Shown in pieces: positions 37,801 through 48,613 of a DNA stretch of 64,000 bases. This DNA comes from Agrocybe praecox (lineage: Eukaryota > Basidiomycota > Agaricomycetes > Agaricales > Agrocybaceae). The notes beneath the pieces are model-generated. The model did not search any database. It was given only the letters and a program-made list of their open reading frames with translations, and was not told the DNA's origin. The translations under genes and the position numbers were made by a program. Each line of letters opens with the position of its first letter. The stretch's first letter is position 1. The stretch covers positions 1,985,945 to 2,049,944 of the forward strand of contig OZ024852.1 in assembly GCA_964017145.1 (NCBI GenBank). The letters run 5' to 3'.

Positions 37801-40800
37801 TGGGTTGTGTTCAAAGAATTTTTCCATTTCTTTGTTGTAACCGGCCAAGATAAAGACGACAGTGCCGACATTATTCTCCATTTCAGCCAGAAGGAAATCA
37901 AGGACTGCAGGCCCGCCATGGTTGTTCCCGTTTGTGAGCTGATAAGCTTCGTCTATAAAAACGGTCCCGCCACCGGCTTTGATAACCTTTTCAACCAAAC
38001 CTTTCGCCCCTTCGACACCGTCGTGCGCTAAATTGGCGCCCGTAGTCTCAATAAATTCATTACCGGGTGTAACTTTTACTGATGACAAGAATTTGGCGTA
38101 ATGGCGGGCTACAGTTGTTTTCCCTACAGATAAGATAGTTTAGTCCCAAAAACACTGCGATTGAAGAAATGACAATCATACCTGTCCCTGGGTTCCCAAG
38201 GAATACGGCATTGAATCTTTCTTTCTTGAGAGACGAGTTTTGGCGGACGCTCGTGTCGATCTTGGCTTTGATGGCGAGTACCTGGTCTTTGACGCTTTCC
38301 AAGCCAGTCATGCCTATGAGAGAATCGATGGCATTATTTTGCGCGCCTTCAACTCTTTTTTGCCGAGCCCATTCTTGACTGGCTGGGGACTCTACTTTAT
38401 CCTTGAAGGGTTTCCCACTTGGTACGTTTTGGTGGCTACTCTGATTTGATGCCGCCTTGAATGTACTGAACACAGAGGATACTGCACCCATCATTTTATC
38501 AAGGATGGGCGATAACTTAGGTGGAGGGGGACTTTGTTCGGTCGAGGGTGTGTTATTGTATGGTAGGGTAGCAGTAGATTGCTCATTCAGACTGGAGGTT
38601 GGAAGTTCTGTAATCGGTGTCGACGCATCTCGTCCGTCCAATAAAGAAAAATTGTACACATTCTGTGAAGTGACAGACTCCGGCGATGCATGCATTTGAC
38701 TAGCGAGTAGTACGGATGCTAGATCTTTTTCTTTTTGCTTCACAGCATTGGCTCGTTCATTTGCCAAACGTGTATCCTCCTGCTTCGCCTGAGCTTGTGC
38801 TATCTGAGCATTCAATGCGTCCATCCTTTCTAGATGTGCCTTCTGTTCAGCATCACGTCGTTCTTGATCAAGTAAATCAGTCTGTTGCTGCTGCTTTGCT
38901 AATTTCAATGCTCTTTCGCATTTATGGCAGACGGCAGGGGGCCCCTTTCCGCAAGGCCACGTTTGAGGATGGGCATTAGGGCATTTAGATGTCATCATCT
39001 CCTCGCATATTAATTTGGAATGGTCGCTAAGTTGATGACATTTTGACGGACAAGGATGCACACCACAAGAAAGAATAGTACCGCTGTAAATAACTAGTGT
39101 AAGTATCGCTCTTTGATCATTTACATTGAAATTACCATGGCAAGATACACCCTCCGTCTGGAGAATGGGTATCAAATTCGGCTGCTTGAGTGACAAGAGC
39201 TTTAGCGTCTGGATGTCGTTCACATTGTATCGGGAGGCCTTGGTAAACATGTTTTCCATGGTTCAAAAGATCAAAAAGCTGTCGCCAAAGCTCTTTACCC
39301 TTGCGAGCGTTTTTGAAAGTGTCGGCGTTACCAAGCATGATCAATCCGTTTCTGGCCCGCGAGAGTAAAACATTTAAACGTTCAGGAGAGGACATGAAGC
39401 CGATATCGCGCTCATCGTTGCTTCTAGTCAAAGAAACGAGGACAATGTCGCTCTCCTCGCCCTGGTAATTGTCTGTCCATATCATGTAAGGCAAACAAAA
39501 TATCACAAAGAAATGGAGACATTACATACCAATTGTTGCTAAGCGGATAGGCTTTTTTGTCAGTTTTGCTGTTGCCGGATCGATAAGCCCTGCCCGAACT
39601 AGTTCATGCGAGTCGAGATCGTTCAATATAGGGTCAGCGACGCTCTTCAATATGTCCCGTAATTTGAGCAGTTGACCCAGGTATGGGGTGAGTATGACAA
39701 GTTGATCTGTTCCGTACCCTTGCTGTGCAAGATATCTGACAATTTTGAGAATCATATGAGCTTCAAATGAATTTTGTTTTGAAGTTGTCGAAGCATTGTC
39801 GTTACGATCGGCTACACGTTTATCGACGTCTTCCGGATTTTCGTGGTGGATGAACACAACATTATCTTGCAAGCCCAAAATGTTTGGTCGATTTTGCGTC
39901 TTTGGGGCATCTACAAGCTCTGGATATGTCAGATGCCGAATTAAGGACGAAATTTCAGGCCTCATGCGATGTTGTTGAGATAAGCTTTGATGTGGATAGT
40001 CCTTCAAGATCAGCCTTTCAAAAAGTGACCTATTCAAGTCGTATCCGTCCCCCTTTTCCACTGTTAACATATAGTGATTTACTTTCGGCCGAAGTTGCCT
40101 ACAAGCAATTTCAGAAAAATGTGAGTTTAGTCAAAAGTAACACCTTCCAAAGTATAGCCACGACGTACTTATGATCTCCAATCAAAACTATCTGGGACGC
40201 CTGAGGCCCAAGAGCAGTCAAGACATGGCTTTCCAATATTTCTCCAGCTTCCTCGACTAATAAAACATCCGGATTGAAGGTTTGAATTTTTTCTCGATAT
40301 ATCGCCGCTGCCGTTGTCGTGCATCCCACAATACGCTTGCTTCGTAGTATATTGGCATCTTCGGATGTAAATGCTCGCTTAAGCCTCTCGCAGCAGCGAT
40401 TAAACTCTCGGGCATTATCGCAGAAGTCCTCGATTGTTTCCCTCATCAACGCCTCTTTCCATACCTTCATCAACGCAATTCGATCATCTTTTTTGAGCTT
40501 CCATGGTTCAAAATTATGGGTGGACGCAATGACGTCCTCCAGTGAACCAGCATCTTGTCCTCGAGACCAGCGATCCAATAAGTAATCGGCCTGTGCGTCT
40601 TTGCCGCCCGAGCCCACCAAAGTCATGCCTTCTTCCGAATCTGGCATCTGAAAGGCTGAAAAATATTCAGGGGCTTCTATTTCAAGGTAGTCCAATATAG
40701 ACGATAAAGACGGATTCGAAGACAAATATTGACGGAAAGACGCATCAACTCCTTGACGCATCATTGCCAATTGGACTTTTAACTCGTCAATTATTTTCCA

Positions 40801-42601
40801 TTCGGTCTGAGAGCGCTTGTACTGTCCTCGAGTTTGATTCCGCAGCGTTAGTGGTTCAGTTCGATCTGTGTACTTGCTCCCTAGACGAAGCATGCTCTGT
40901 GCCGGGATACCGATATCGAGTAATCCGGTCAGGATGTCATCCAATGCATGGTTTGTGTAGCACACGACGAGAATTGTGCGTTCGGTGAAATCGTGAATAG
41001 ATTTCGCTATCAAGGCCCCAATAAACGACTTTCCAGTTCCTGTTGATATGTTGTTCAATATCTCTAGAACAAAGCGGAAATATGAAGATAGAAAGAAACT
41101 AGAACGCACCTGGAGGGCCTTGGATCAAAGAAACTTTTTGAGACAGGCCAGATATCAACGATGATGCTTGCGACGCGTCCAGCTTGATATTGTTTGCGGT
41201 ATTCAGGATGGATTTGAGATTAGCCTGCGGATTGTTGTGCAATCGTTGCAAGATTGTTGTACATTGGGCAGACGTGTCCAGTTCTCCAGGCACATCTCCT
41301 TCCTTCCAAAGCAATATCTCTGACGATAAAGGTAGAGTGGAAGCCTGCTGAAGGCCTTTCAGAATAGGCTCATACGAAAACATAGCGGTGTCGACTTGAA
41401 TAAGCACGATATCGTCCTCCATCTTGAGTCTATGAAGAGCCTCCTGCGTGCTCTCGGAGTCCTCAAATTGGAGGACGATCTCTGGCGGACTCTTAGCCAA
41501 AAGGTCTTCATCGCGATGAATGGTGGGGAACGCAATTATTTCCCTACCAGCCAAGAGACACGCCAATGACTGATGCTTGAAAAATTGTCGTTTGTTTGTT
41601 AAATAGTCCTTACGAGTTTTGATATCCTTCATCTTTTTCATCTCTGGAAAATCTTCCCCGCATTTGAAGATAAGACACCATTTGGCATGTTTCTTGTCGT
41701 CGTCGTCCCCAAGTAGGATGTCCACCAAAGTAAGGCCATTGATTTTGGTACCACGACGGCGCCCTTTCTTTGTACCAACAGCAATTTGTAGCTCTTCCCT
41801 CACTTCGTGGATCATATCTTCTCGAAGTAATCTGAACTGGTTATCAAGATGAATTGCAACACGGGACCCTTCGTTTCTAGGATCCTCTAGTACACTCGAA
41901 GGTCGAAGAAACGGAGTTTCAGTAGACTCCAATTCATCACCAGTGGGCAAAATAGATATTTGCCGGAAATCGGCAAAGTCATTATTGTGTCTTCCTCCAG
42001 GTGCGTGGTCCATTGTGTCGGCAGGGTCGTTGCAAGGCATGGAAGTGAGTAAAGCTTCTTTTATCTTCATGCCAATCTGTTGGATCTTATTGACTGGCGA
42101 AGAAGTCAAGACATCGATGATGACAGACATGTCCGTCTCTCCACGATATGTCGCCCCTTGAGCAGTAGGAAGGGAACAAAGTTGAAGAAGGAGCCAGGCA
42201 AATGAAAAACTGGAATCTTCGCTAAGCTCCCCTTTTAGAAAGGCCTTCCGGAATTCAACCCAGAATATGGGAGGTTCGACGATACCCAGGAGAATATCGT
42301 TGAGAAAATCACCGTTATTGATTGATTTCAGTTTAGGCGATTGAAAATATTGAATGAGGGCACTTGCGTGCGTATTCAGGAATTTGGGAGAAAGATCGTA
42401 TCGTATGGCGGTCTTGAGGGCCGCCAAGCCACTAGCACTGGAACAGAGTTTTCCCATACTTTCGACCGGGTCTGGTTGGCTATAGAGAGCCTCCAGGAAA
42501 AGTGGTCCCGTGTGAGGCGTTAGGGCATTTCCATTCTTTAGAATGGTAGAGAAGTGTTTATTGAGTCTGGCCGTTCTGACATTAGCCTTGTCGCGATCCA
42601 T
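34843..42601 (-). CDS. Giant SF1 helicase (ZNFX1/HRR1-like) + NFX1 zinc finger + three CbxX-type AAA+ modules
   Basis: Start ATG at 42601 (MDRDKANVRTARLNKHF), stop TAG at 34843-34845; about 2,300 residues in some 13-15 exons with in-frame splices throughout. Order: (1) helical N-terminal region (42.6-41.2 kb). (2) UPF1/ZNFX1-type helicase: motif I GPPGTGKS split by the intron at about 41045-41107, motif II LLVEEAGEILESH, then LIGDHKQLRP, QHRMRPEI and the C-terminal core NYQGEESDIVLVS and SRARNGLIMLG. (3) A cysteine-rich NFX1-like stretch (SCGVHPCPSKCHQLSDH, then CPNAHPQTWPCGKGP, then VCHKC; about 38920-39100). (4) Coiled coil and serine/proline linker. (5) Three AAA+ modules with Walker A FLGNPGTGKTTVA, FLGSPGTGKTTVA and FSGPPGTGKTTVA; Walker B FIDEAYQL, IIDEAYML and FIDEAYRL; arginine-finger regions GLKSRV, GLSRRF and GLSSRF. 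(6) Long charged coiled coil and the tail VCPAGLQWIRQGPMYRC. Relatives of the helicase act in RNA-directed silencing or antiviral sensing; CbxX AAA+ proteins remodel partners. The combined role is unknown. Confidence 0.85.
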
Positions 42602-42779
42602 CCTTGGTGCACTGTAGAGTGAAAGAGAGAGGGTCTTATCAGGCGCCGAATCGCAGCAAGGAGAATTATATACGGGCATCAACTACTCCATCCCACGCTC
42701 ACGAATCTTAACCTTATATGAATGGTACTCTTGTCGAATCATCCGCAGTAGCCGCATCGTGGGCTCACACTGACAGGAC

Positions 42780-43165
42780 GTAAGTTGAACAGCACATGAT
42801 GCTAGAGATAAATCAAGGTATTGAGACAACAATATGTCTAGACTTTGTACGGCACGCATATATCTATTATTTGAGCTTGATTTAATATCGATTGGAATTG
42901 GTAAAGAAATACCGTGGTGTTTTGTTGGTCTATACATGACGATCGATCGTGGTTGCCGACATCACTATTATTGCACAATTTTAGCTGCCGTGTCTGCAAG
43001 ATTATCGACCACACTCACGTTGCTTCCCAACGATTGTTGGGCCTGCTTGGTTTTGCTAACTCGAGGACCACGAATACGCAGCTCGTGGCCCCTCCTTTTG
43101 GCTTGAAGATGGTTGAGCTAGTAGCTCTGTTTCGACGTCTTTTGAAACGTAACCATGACTGGTGG
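42780..43165 (-). pseudogene. Degraded 3' fragment of an HPT1 (purine phosphoribosyltransferase) copy
   Basis: Read on the minus strand, 43119-43143 encodes KDVETELL, and the frame continues with a worn PSSSQKEGPRA. This matches KDVETELL and PESEREALRA of the intact HPT1 at 47451-48462. Further down, about 43015-43033 encodes RWEAT followed by a stop codon, matching PWEAT and stop in HPT1. Even the non-coding 3' flank matches: a stretch starting TTGAA and containing ACATGATGCT is shared between about 42784-42815 and 47170-47205. The exons between (GIFVVHNK to VEDVW) are missing and the 5' half is absent. So it is a non-functional relic. Confidence 0.75.
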
Positions 43166-43279
43166 GCTTCTGGAAATAAAGTGTCGTCTTCCGGCTAATA
43201 GTTTCTGGCTGTGAGTCAACCCAAAATGGACGCAAGACTCGGTCCCAGCCCAAGTGTATAGTTTTCTTCTCTAGAAGCT

Positions 43280-43375
43280 TGTTCGTATCGATAGTATTGA
43301 AAGGAATAGCAATAGTTGGTAACGAAATGCAGAAGGAAATGCATAGGCTTGGGCTGATCGTGAGCTTGCATCAAA
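43280..43375 (-). pseudogene. Degraded internal fragment of a mitoferrin copy
   Basis: On the minus strand this encodes FCISLPTIAIPFNTID, alignable with FYVSYPTTLAITIPFNAIQY of the intact mitoferrin (33.8-33.9 kb) with a small deletion. Flanking bases (GAGCTTGCATC against GAACTTGCATC in the functional gene) extend the match. No start, no stop and no other carrier signature remain. It lies next to the HPT1 relic in the same orientation. Confidence 0.65.
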
Positions 43376-43585
43376 AATCCGTAAGAGATCCATGAGTAAA
43401 ATATGAGCGGTACGATTCAAGTTATGGTCACATCGGCGAATCTTGGCGTCATGCCTTTAATGGGCAATCACTGGACACAATTGTGCGTATGTTTATTTTG
43501 GGACAGACATACATATAACCTCGTTGTCAGTACACTGCATGATGCACAGCCCGTCCTTTCGTCTTCTTTCTTCCCACTTTCATCT

Positions 43586-46089
43586 ATGAAGGCTCTCTTA
43601 TATTCCTTTCTGTTTTTATTACCATTCATCAACCCTGCAAGCTCAGATTCAGTCACGGATTATGCGCCAAGCACAAACGTACAATGTCCTGATTTGTCGA
43701 CAACCTCTTTGATTCGTTCTTTCACCCCTCAAAATCAGACCTTGCATCCAGCTGAGGACGCGTACATCTCGGCACGGGAAAACTCTACGATATTGGCAGC
43801 TTGGAAAGATTGGTTGGGCGACGGTTCTGCCATTGGATATAATCTTACCGCCTTTCATGGCGCCTTTCCAAAAGTAGGAATTGCTATACCAGGAGGCGGT
43901 CTACGAGCTGCACAATATGGTGCGAGTTCCTTGCTAGCCTTAGACGCACGCAATGCGACATCAAAGACCGCTGGGACAGGAGGGCTACTTCAAGTAACAT
44001 CGTATATGACTGGTTTATCAGGTATGTCCGACACATTTCGTCTGTTCTTCTCCAGCGCTCTGAATACCAGTAACGACTCAAGGTGGCTCATGGGTAACCG
44101 GCTCTTTGGTGTTTAATGACTGGCCGACTACAGATGACCTGGTTTTTGGAAATGGAAATGACTTGAATGGATGGCTCCTTGATATACCCTTTGTGACACC
44201 GGATGGTGATGATATTCTTTCGGACAACAACCAAGCGTTCTATGGCAGCCTCTTATGGAGCATAATATCAAAGTCGAATGCAGGCATGTGAGTGAACAGA
44301 ACCTCTTCGGTGACTAACTCTGACTCCATGTCTGCCAGTGACACAAGCATCACGGATGTTTGGTCCCGTATGATATCCTATCATTTTCTAAATCAAACAT
44401 CTCGTTCAAATTTCTTCACCAACGATACGGCGCACGGGGCTGGTCAACTCTGGTCGCATATTGTACAAACGCCTGCATATCAAAACCTTATGATGCCTTT
44501 CCCTATTGTTGTTGCGGATTCCCGACCTACAACCTCGAATTCAACAGCAGCCCTTACGTTCGACTCGGTGGTTTATGAGGTATGTTCTTGCAGCTTAGAA
44601 TCGTATATTCAACTAATAGGATACTTAAACCTATAGATTAGTCCGTTGGAAATTGCGTCTTATGACCCTTTCCTGTCAAGCGGGATGAACTTGTCATATG
44701 CCGGGACTCATCTAAACAATGGCCGATCCATCAATGGGTCTTCTTGCACATTAGGGTTTGATCAGGCAGGATTCGTCATGGGCAGCAGTGCCAGCCTCTT
44801 TAATGTAAGCCATACTTCTACTGTGATCATTTACCACCATCGTTCTAAGTAGAGTTATTCAGCAAATTTTAGACTTCGGACATAATACCCTATCACAGTT
44901 CTCAAGCAGTGACAGCTCTGGGCTCTTGTATCTTTTATCGAGGCAATTATCAGAAGTCCGTACCAGAGCAAATGATGTCGCAAATTGGCCAAATCCTTTC
45001 CAAGGACTCGCAAGTCAGAGCTTTCAGGATACTGACGCGACATGGATTGAACTCATAGACGGATCATCAAACTCAGAAAATATACCTTATGGGCCGCTAC
45101 TGGTGAATGCGAGAAAGCTAGATGTTTTAGTTACTCTTGAAGGTAGTGCCGACGATGTTAATAATTGGCCAAAGTACGTCATGTTATTGTTGAAGTTTTT
45201 ACTGAATTATTTAAATGCCTAAATATCATTATAGTGGATCAAGTTTAATTGCCACTGCTCTGCGGCAGAATCAATTCTTACAATCGTCTCATCAAAAATT
45301 CCCGCCTATACCTTCATCTCCGGAAGAATTCATTTCAGCAGGCGTTAACTTACGTCCTACTTTCTTTGGGTGCGATCCATCAAGCCCAAGCGACTATCCC
45401 ATGGTTATCTATCTACCAAATGCACCTCCATTTACCGGTGCTGATCCAGTAGCAAAGTAAGTTTTGATCAAACTCACTTGTAAATTTACTTTATTTATTC
45501 ATTGTACAACAGCACAGCAACATTTCAACTGGCATATCCCTTGAAGCATATGCATCTCTTCTTTGACCAGGTTTATTCTAACACCATAGCAGGCTTTCTT
45601 CCCAATACCAACCTTCCCGATCCAAATTGGGGTAAATGCTTGCAATGTGCAACATTCGATCGTGCTCGCCTCAAGGCTTCACCGCCAATAGCACGTTCAT
45701 CATTCTGTTCCACATGCTTCAAGCAATATTGTTACGATCCTCAAGACCCACCTAGCAAATTAGAATTACCAAACAGACGATATCTTTTTGTTGATCCTGA
45801 TCCACAAGGCATAAGCAAAATACAGTTATTCTTTGATCAGAATAAGTTCAAGCTAATTGGAGGACTAATCGGGCTTCTGGCTTTCATCGGACTTCTTTCA
45901 TTCGGCCTGTAAGCGTCCTCAATTCTTCATGCGGCCATCGATTGACTCACTCAAATTTGCTATAGTGTGTATTACAAAAGACACAAGAATTTGCCGAAAC
46001 CGAAACCAACCTATCAGATGCTTGTTTTCGAAGATTTCCAAGAGAATCCTCGCTACGAAGCCATCAAATCACAGGAGTATTCGAAATAG
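43586..46089 (+). CDS. Phospholipase B / lysophospholipase, membrane-anchored
   Basis: Start chosen at 43586 (MKALLYSFLFLLPFINPASS), a clear signal peptide; an upstream in-frame ATG at 43403 would bury it. The cPLA2-type active site is complete: IPGGGLRAA (oxyanion arginine), then GLSGGSWVTGS (nucleophile serine, joined across the intron at about 44022-44080). The aspartate region is IELIDGSSNSENIPYGPLL, where the usual DGG is DGS. Many NxS/T sites suggest glycosylation. Unlike GPI-anchored fungal enzymes, it ends with a hydrophobic helix (GGLIGLLAFIGLLSFGLV) and a basic/acidic tail (YYKRHKNLPKPKP, then ENPRYEAIKSQEYSK). Stop at 46087-46089; roughly 680 residues. It hydrolyses acyl chains from phospholipids and lysophospholipids at the cell surface or vacuole. 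Confidence 0.88.
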
Positions 46090-47450
46090 ACATAATTTAT
46101 TTTACCCAACTTTGTAATCTCATTTTGGACGGCATATGTAGGACTATGTACTAAGACTAGGACAGTAATCTAATAGTATGGGTTTTGGTGGAAGAATCGC
46201 TGGGTTGGGGAAGTGAGCAGTGGGTACATAATGGCGCATCCGTAAGCGGAAAAAGAACTACGATATAAGGAATTTTGTTGGTGCCAAGGAGCACACTTTT
46301 CCTTCCCCGAATGGACTTTTCGCGTTAAATTGCCGATTGCGGCCCATACTATACCTTCAACAATATATGTGAAAATCCGCAATAAAAAAAGTCCTGGAAA
46401 GATTTATCACTGGGACTTCCGTGATTCAAAGTTGTGGTTGGCGTCAGCAGTTCCAATGCATAATCGCTCTGTGTGTCCCTGGGTCCTGGAGTGCGCAAAG
46501 CAGTCCACAACCAGTCCAAGTCATAACCGCCTCTAACTCTGACATCCACATTAAGGTTGAAGATCATTCAAGGCCTTCTAAGCCAAGGTACTGAGTAACC
46601 CCAACCGGACCAAACACTAGCATTTTTATGAGGCTGTCCTTCAAGAAACGGATTCCTGAGATATAACTGGCAAGAACAGCGGATCGACATATATCATCGT
46701 GAACGTCGCCGTTATTTATGTTCGGGAATTTGTTGAAAAGGTCGGAGCAAATTGAGGAAAGTGAGGGGCCGATAACTTGGCACCAGACGTCGAAAGGGAG
46801 ATTCAGCCTGCGTTCAGCTGGACCTGAAGTTATCTCATAAGCCTCGAGGAAATGTGGCACAAAGCGGCGGGTTGGTGCGTTTCCTTCGATGGGGCATTAG
46901 AAAAAAACGAGTTTGTTAAATCCTACTTCCCCTCTGGATCTGGATCATCGACCCATCAAATCGTGCTCTGTGGATGAAGAAAGGAAAAGAAGGATCTTAC
47001 CAGACGTATCGCAGTCTCAGGTAAGAAAGATAATCACGGCTAGGGGTCAACAACTGTATCTGGACTCACGATACTTACTGACGGAAGTGAACGCTACTCT
47101 GTTCGAACTATCCAAAATATGCGCCCATAAGACGTAAACCAAAATAAAATGAAAACATAAGCATGGGAGTTGAATGGTACATGATGCTGGAAATAAATTA
47201 AAACCCTTGTTACAACAATCTGTCTATATGGATATGGAAAACATATGTCTGCCTGTTTAAAATTAGGTCAGCTTAAGTGAGTGACATTGGAAGAGAAGTA
47301 ATCACCGGTAATAATGCTATCCGGAAGGAAGATTGGACACTTTAATCTCTAGCTTTATCGCCTAATGCGCGACGGTCGTGGCCTTCAATATCGCTATTTT
47401 ATTGCATTAGGTACCGTCTTTGTGAGATGATCAAGCATACTTACGTCGCT
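46090..47450. other. Gene-poor stretch between phospholipase B and HPT1
   Basis: 1.36 kb, the longest such gap in the window. It holds the phospholipase 3' UTR, one uncertain minus-strand open frame (46564-46860) and, at about 47170-47450, HPT1 downstream sequence that is duplicated at 42784-43015. Scattered plausible splice sites on the minus strand (about 46970-47060) do not give a continuous reading frame, so decayed coding DNA is possible. Confidence 0.5.
46564..46860 (-). CDS. Uncertain open reading frame or gene remnant
   Basis: About 98 residues open without an ATG start; the frame extends a few codons upstream to a possible acceptor (GAAG before GAAACGCACC at about 46890). The product (PHFLEAYEITSGPAERRLNL, then DVWCQVIGPSLSSIC, then HDDICRSAVLASYISGI) has a natural protein-like composition with no recognised family. 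No convincing first exon was found. It could be the last exon of a decayed gene or a lineage-specific one. Confidence 0.25.
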   Translation of the reverse strand: MPHFLEAYEITSGPAERRLNLPFDVWCQVIGPSLSSICSDLFNKFPNINNGDVHDDICRSAVLASYISGIRFLKDSLIKMLVFGPVGVTQYLGLEGLE

Positions 47451-48462
47451 TCCCAAGGATAGTTAAGCCTACTCGACTTTAGTAAAACTGTGTTGCCCTT
47501 TGCACTTAAGGTACATACCAGACATCTTCGACATCTTCACCCGAGAAGTATCTGTGAAACATATTCAATTTATCATGGTCCTAGATATATGATGAATAGA
47601 CATACGGTGTCTCAACGGGTAATTCTGCCAACTTAGGCTTCAATTTGTTGTGGACGACAAAAATACCGAACTGCGTTTTAGCGCGTAGGGCCTCTCTTTC
47701 GCTTTCAGGGTAGTTGAGCAGCTCGGTCTCGACGTCTTTCTGGAGCTCAGAGAAAGCGTAACTAAGGTGGTCGATGGACCGATGAGCTTTTTTGATGAAG
47801 ATGGAGATGTCATGATTGCAACTGACTGCAGGGTTTTGCGGGTATCGTCGACTTCGTCCTTGGGATAGGATTAGACAGGTAAATACACGCCCCCTCAAAA
47901 ATGGACGTACCACAATCAAGTTATGTTTTCCAAGCAACATTTTACCGGCTTCGGGCCCACTGTTTTCAAAAAAGAGGCGTGAGTGACCCCATCATGACGC
48001 AGATATTGATACGCACAGCCATTGGGTTCGAACCACTTCATTCCCTAGTTGTTCTGCAGTAGCACCTTCAACGGGTTCGTATAGCGAAAGACCGATTGCC
48101 TGAATTTGTAGGGTTTTGTTGCCAGTCTCTTCTCTTAGGAACGTACGCTAAACAACTTGAGCTCTACTGATATGGGATTGGACGGGCGTAAGTTACCATG
48201 ACACGGGCTGGGAAGAAACCACTAAATGAATAAATTTTGAGCACCGAATTCATTGTCAGAAGTATGCATGCATCAAACTGACCCTCCGCCTGAAGAAAAA
48301 TTTGAGACTTAGTTATTGACTTTATCTGGGGAGCCAGATTCACTCACCAATAGCAATTAGAAGATCGGGATTGAATTCAGAGGCGATCTTTGGGGTAACC
48401 TTGCGGATGAGGTTGTGGATGTCGTTGTAGGTGACATGCCAGTATTTTATTGGGTCGGCCAT
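47451..48462 (-). CDS. HPT1: Hypoxanthine/xanthine-guanine phosphoribosyltransferase
   Basis: ATG at 48462 (MADPIKYWHVTYNDIH), TAA at 47451-47453. Joined exons read DLLIAIGGGGFFPARVM, then RTFLREETGN, then NEVVRTQWLGPEAGK. The PRPP-binding loop is LIVVDEVDDTRKTL, followed by YAFSELQKDVETELL, FGIFVVHNKLKPK and the end DVWLNYPWEAT. This is the fungal Hpt1/Xpt1 family, which salvages hypoxanthine, guanine or xanthine to IMP, GMP or XMP with PRPP. The four-glycine run is built partly from a 7-nt exon at 48283-48289. About 200 residues. Divergent from RPC53, with 151 bp between starts. Partial relic copy at 42.8-43.2 kb. Confidence 0.9.
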
Positions 48463-48613
48463 GATAGAAGAAGAGGTGAAGTAAAGATAGATAAAGATCA
48501 AAGAGACCGAACAGCGACGAGCGCGTGTTTAAAAAATTAGAGCGGACATGTGACCTGCTACTTTTGATCTAAACTCGGCTTGTGATCTATTGCCAACTCC
48601 TTGCGAGCCTCTC
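48463..48613. promoter_or_regulatory. Divergent promoter of HPT1 and RPC53
   Basis: 151 bp between the two start codons. No TATA box or palindromic operator stands out. Both genes support nucleotide supply and transcription, so co-regulation is plausible but not shown. Confidence 0.4.

Noticed and set aside
37561..38031. Plus-strand frame of 156 codons
   Set aside because: Antisense of the first AAA+ module, whose Walker motifs are on the minus strand.
42602..42682. Upstream in-frame ATG at 42682 for the helicase gene
   Set aside because: The extra 27 residues (cysteine/proline/serine mix) look like 5' UTR; not excluded.
42683..42937. Minus-strand frame upstream of the giant helicase gene, considered as an extra N-terminal exon
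   Set aside because: It overlaps the HPT1 relic flank; the frame carries no helicase-like sequence and MDRDKANV at 42601 is a natural start.
46913..47137. Plus-strand frame in the gene-poor stretch
   Set aside because: No family resemblance, and possible minus-strand splice sites run through it without giving an open frame either.
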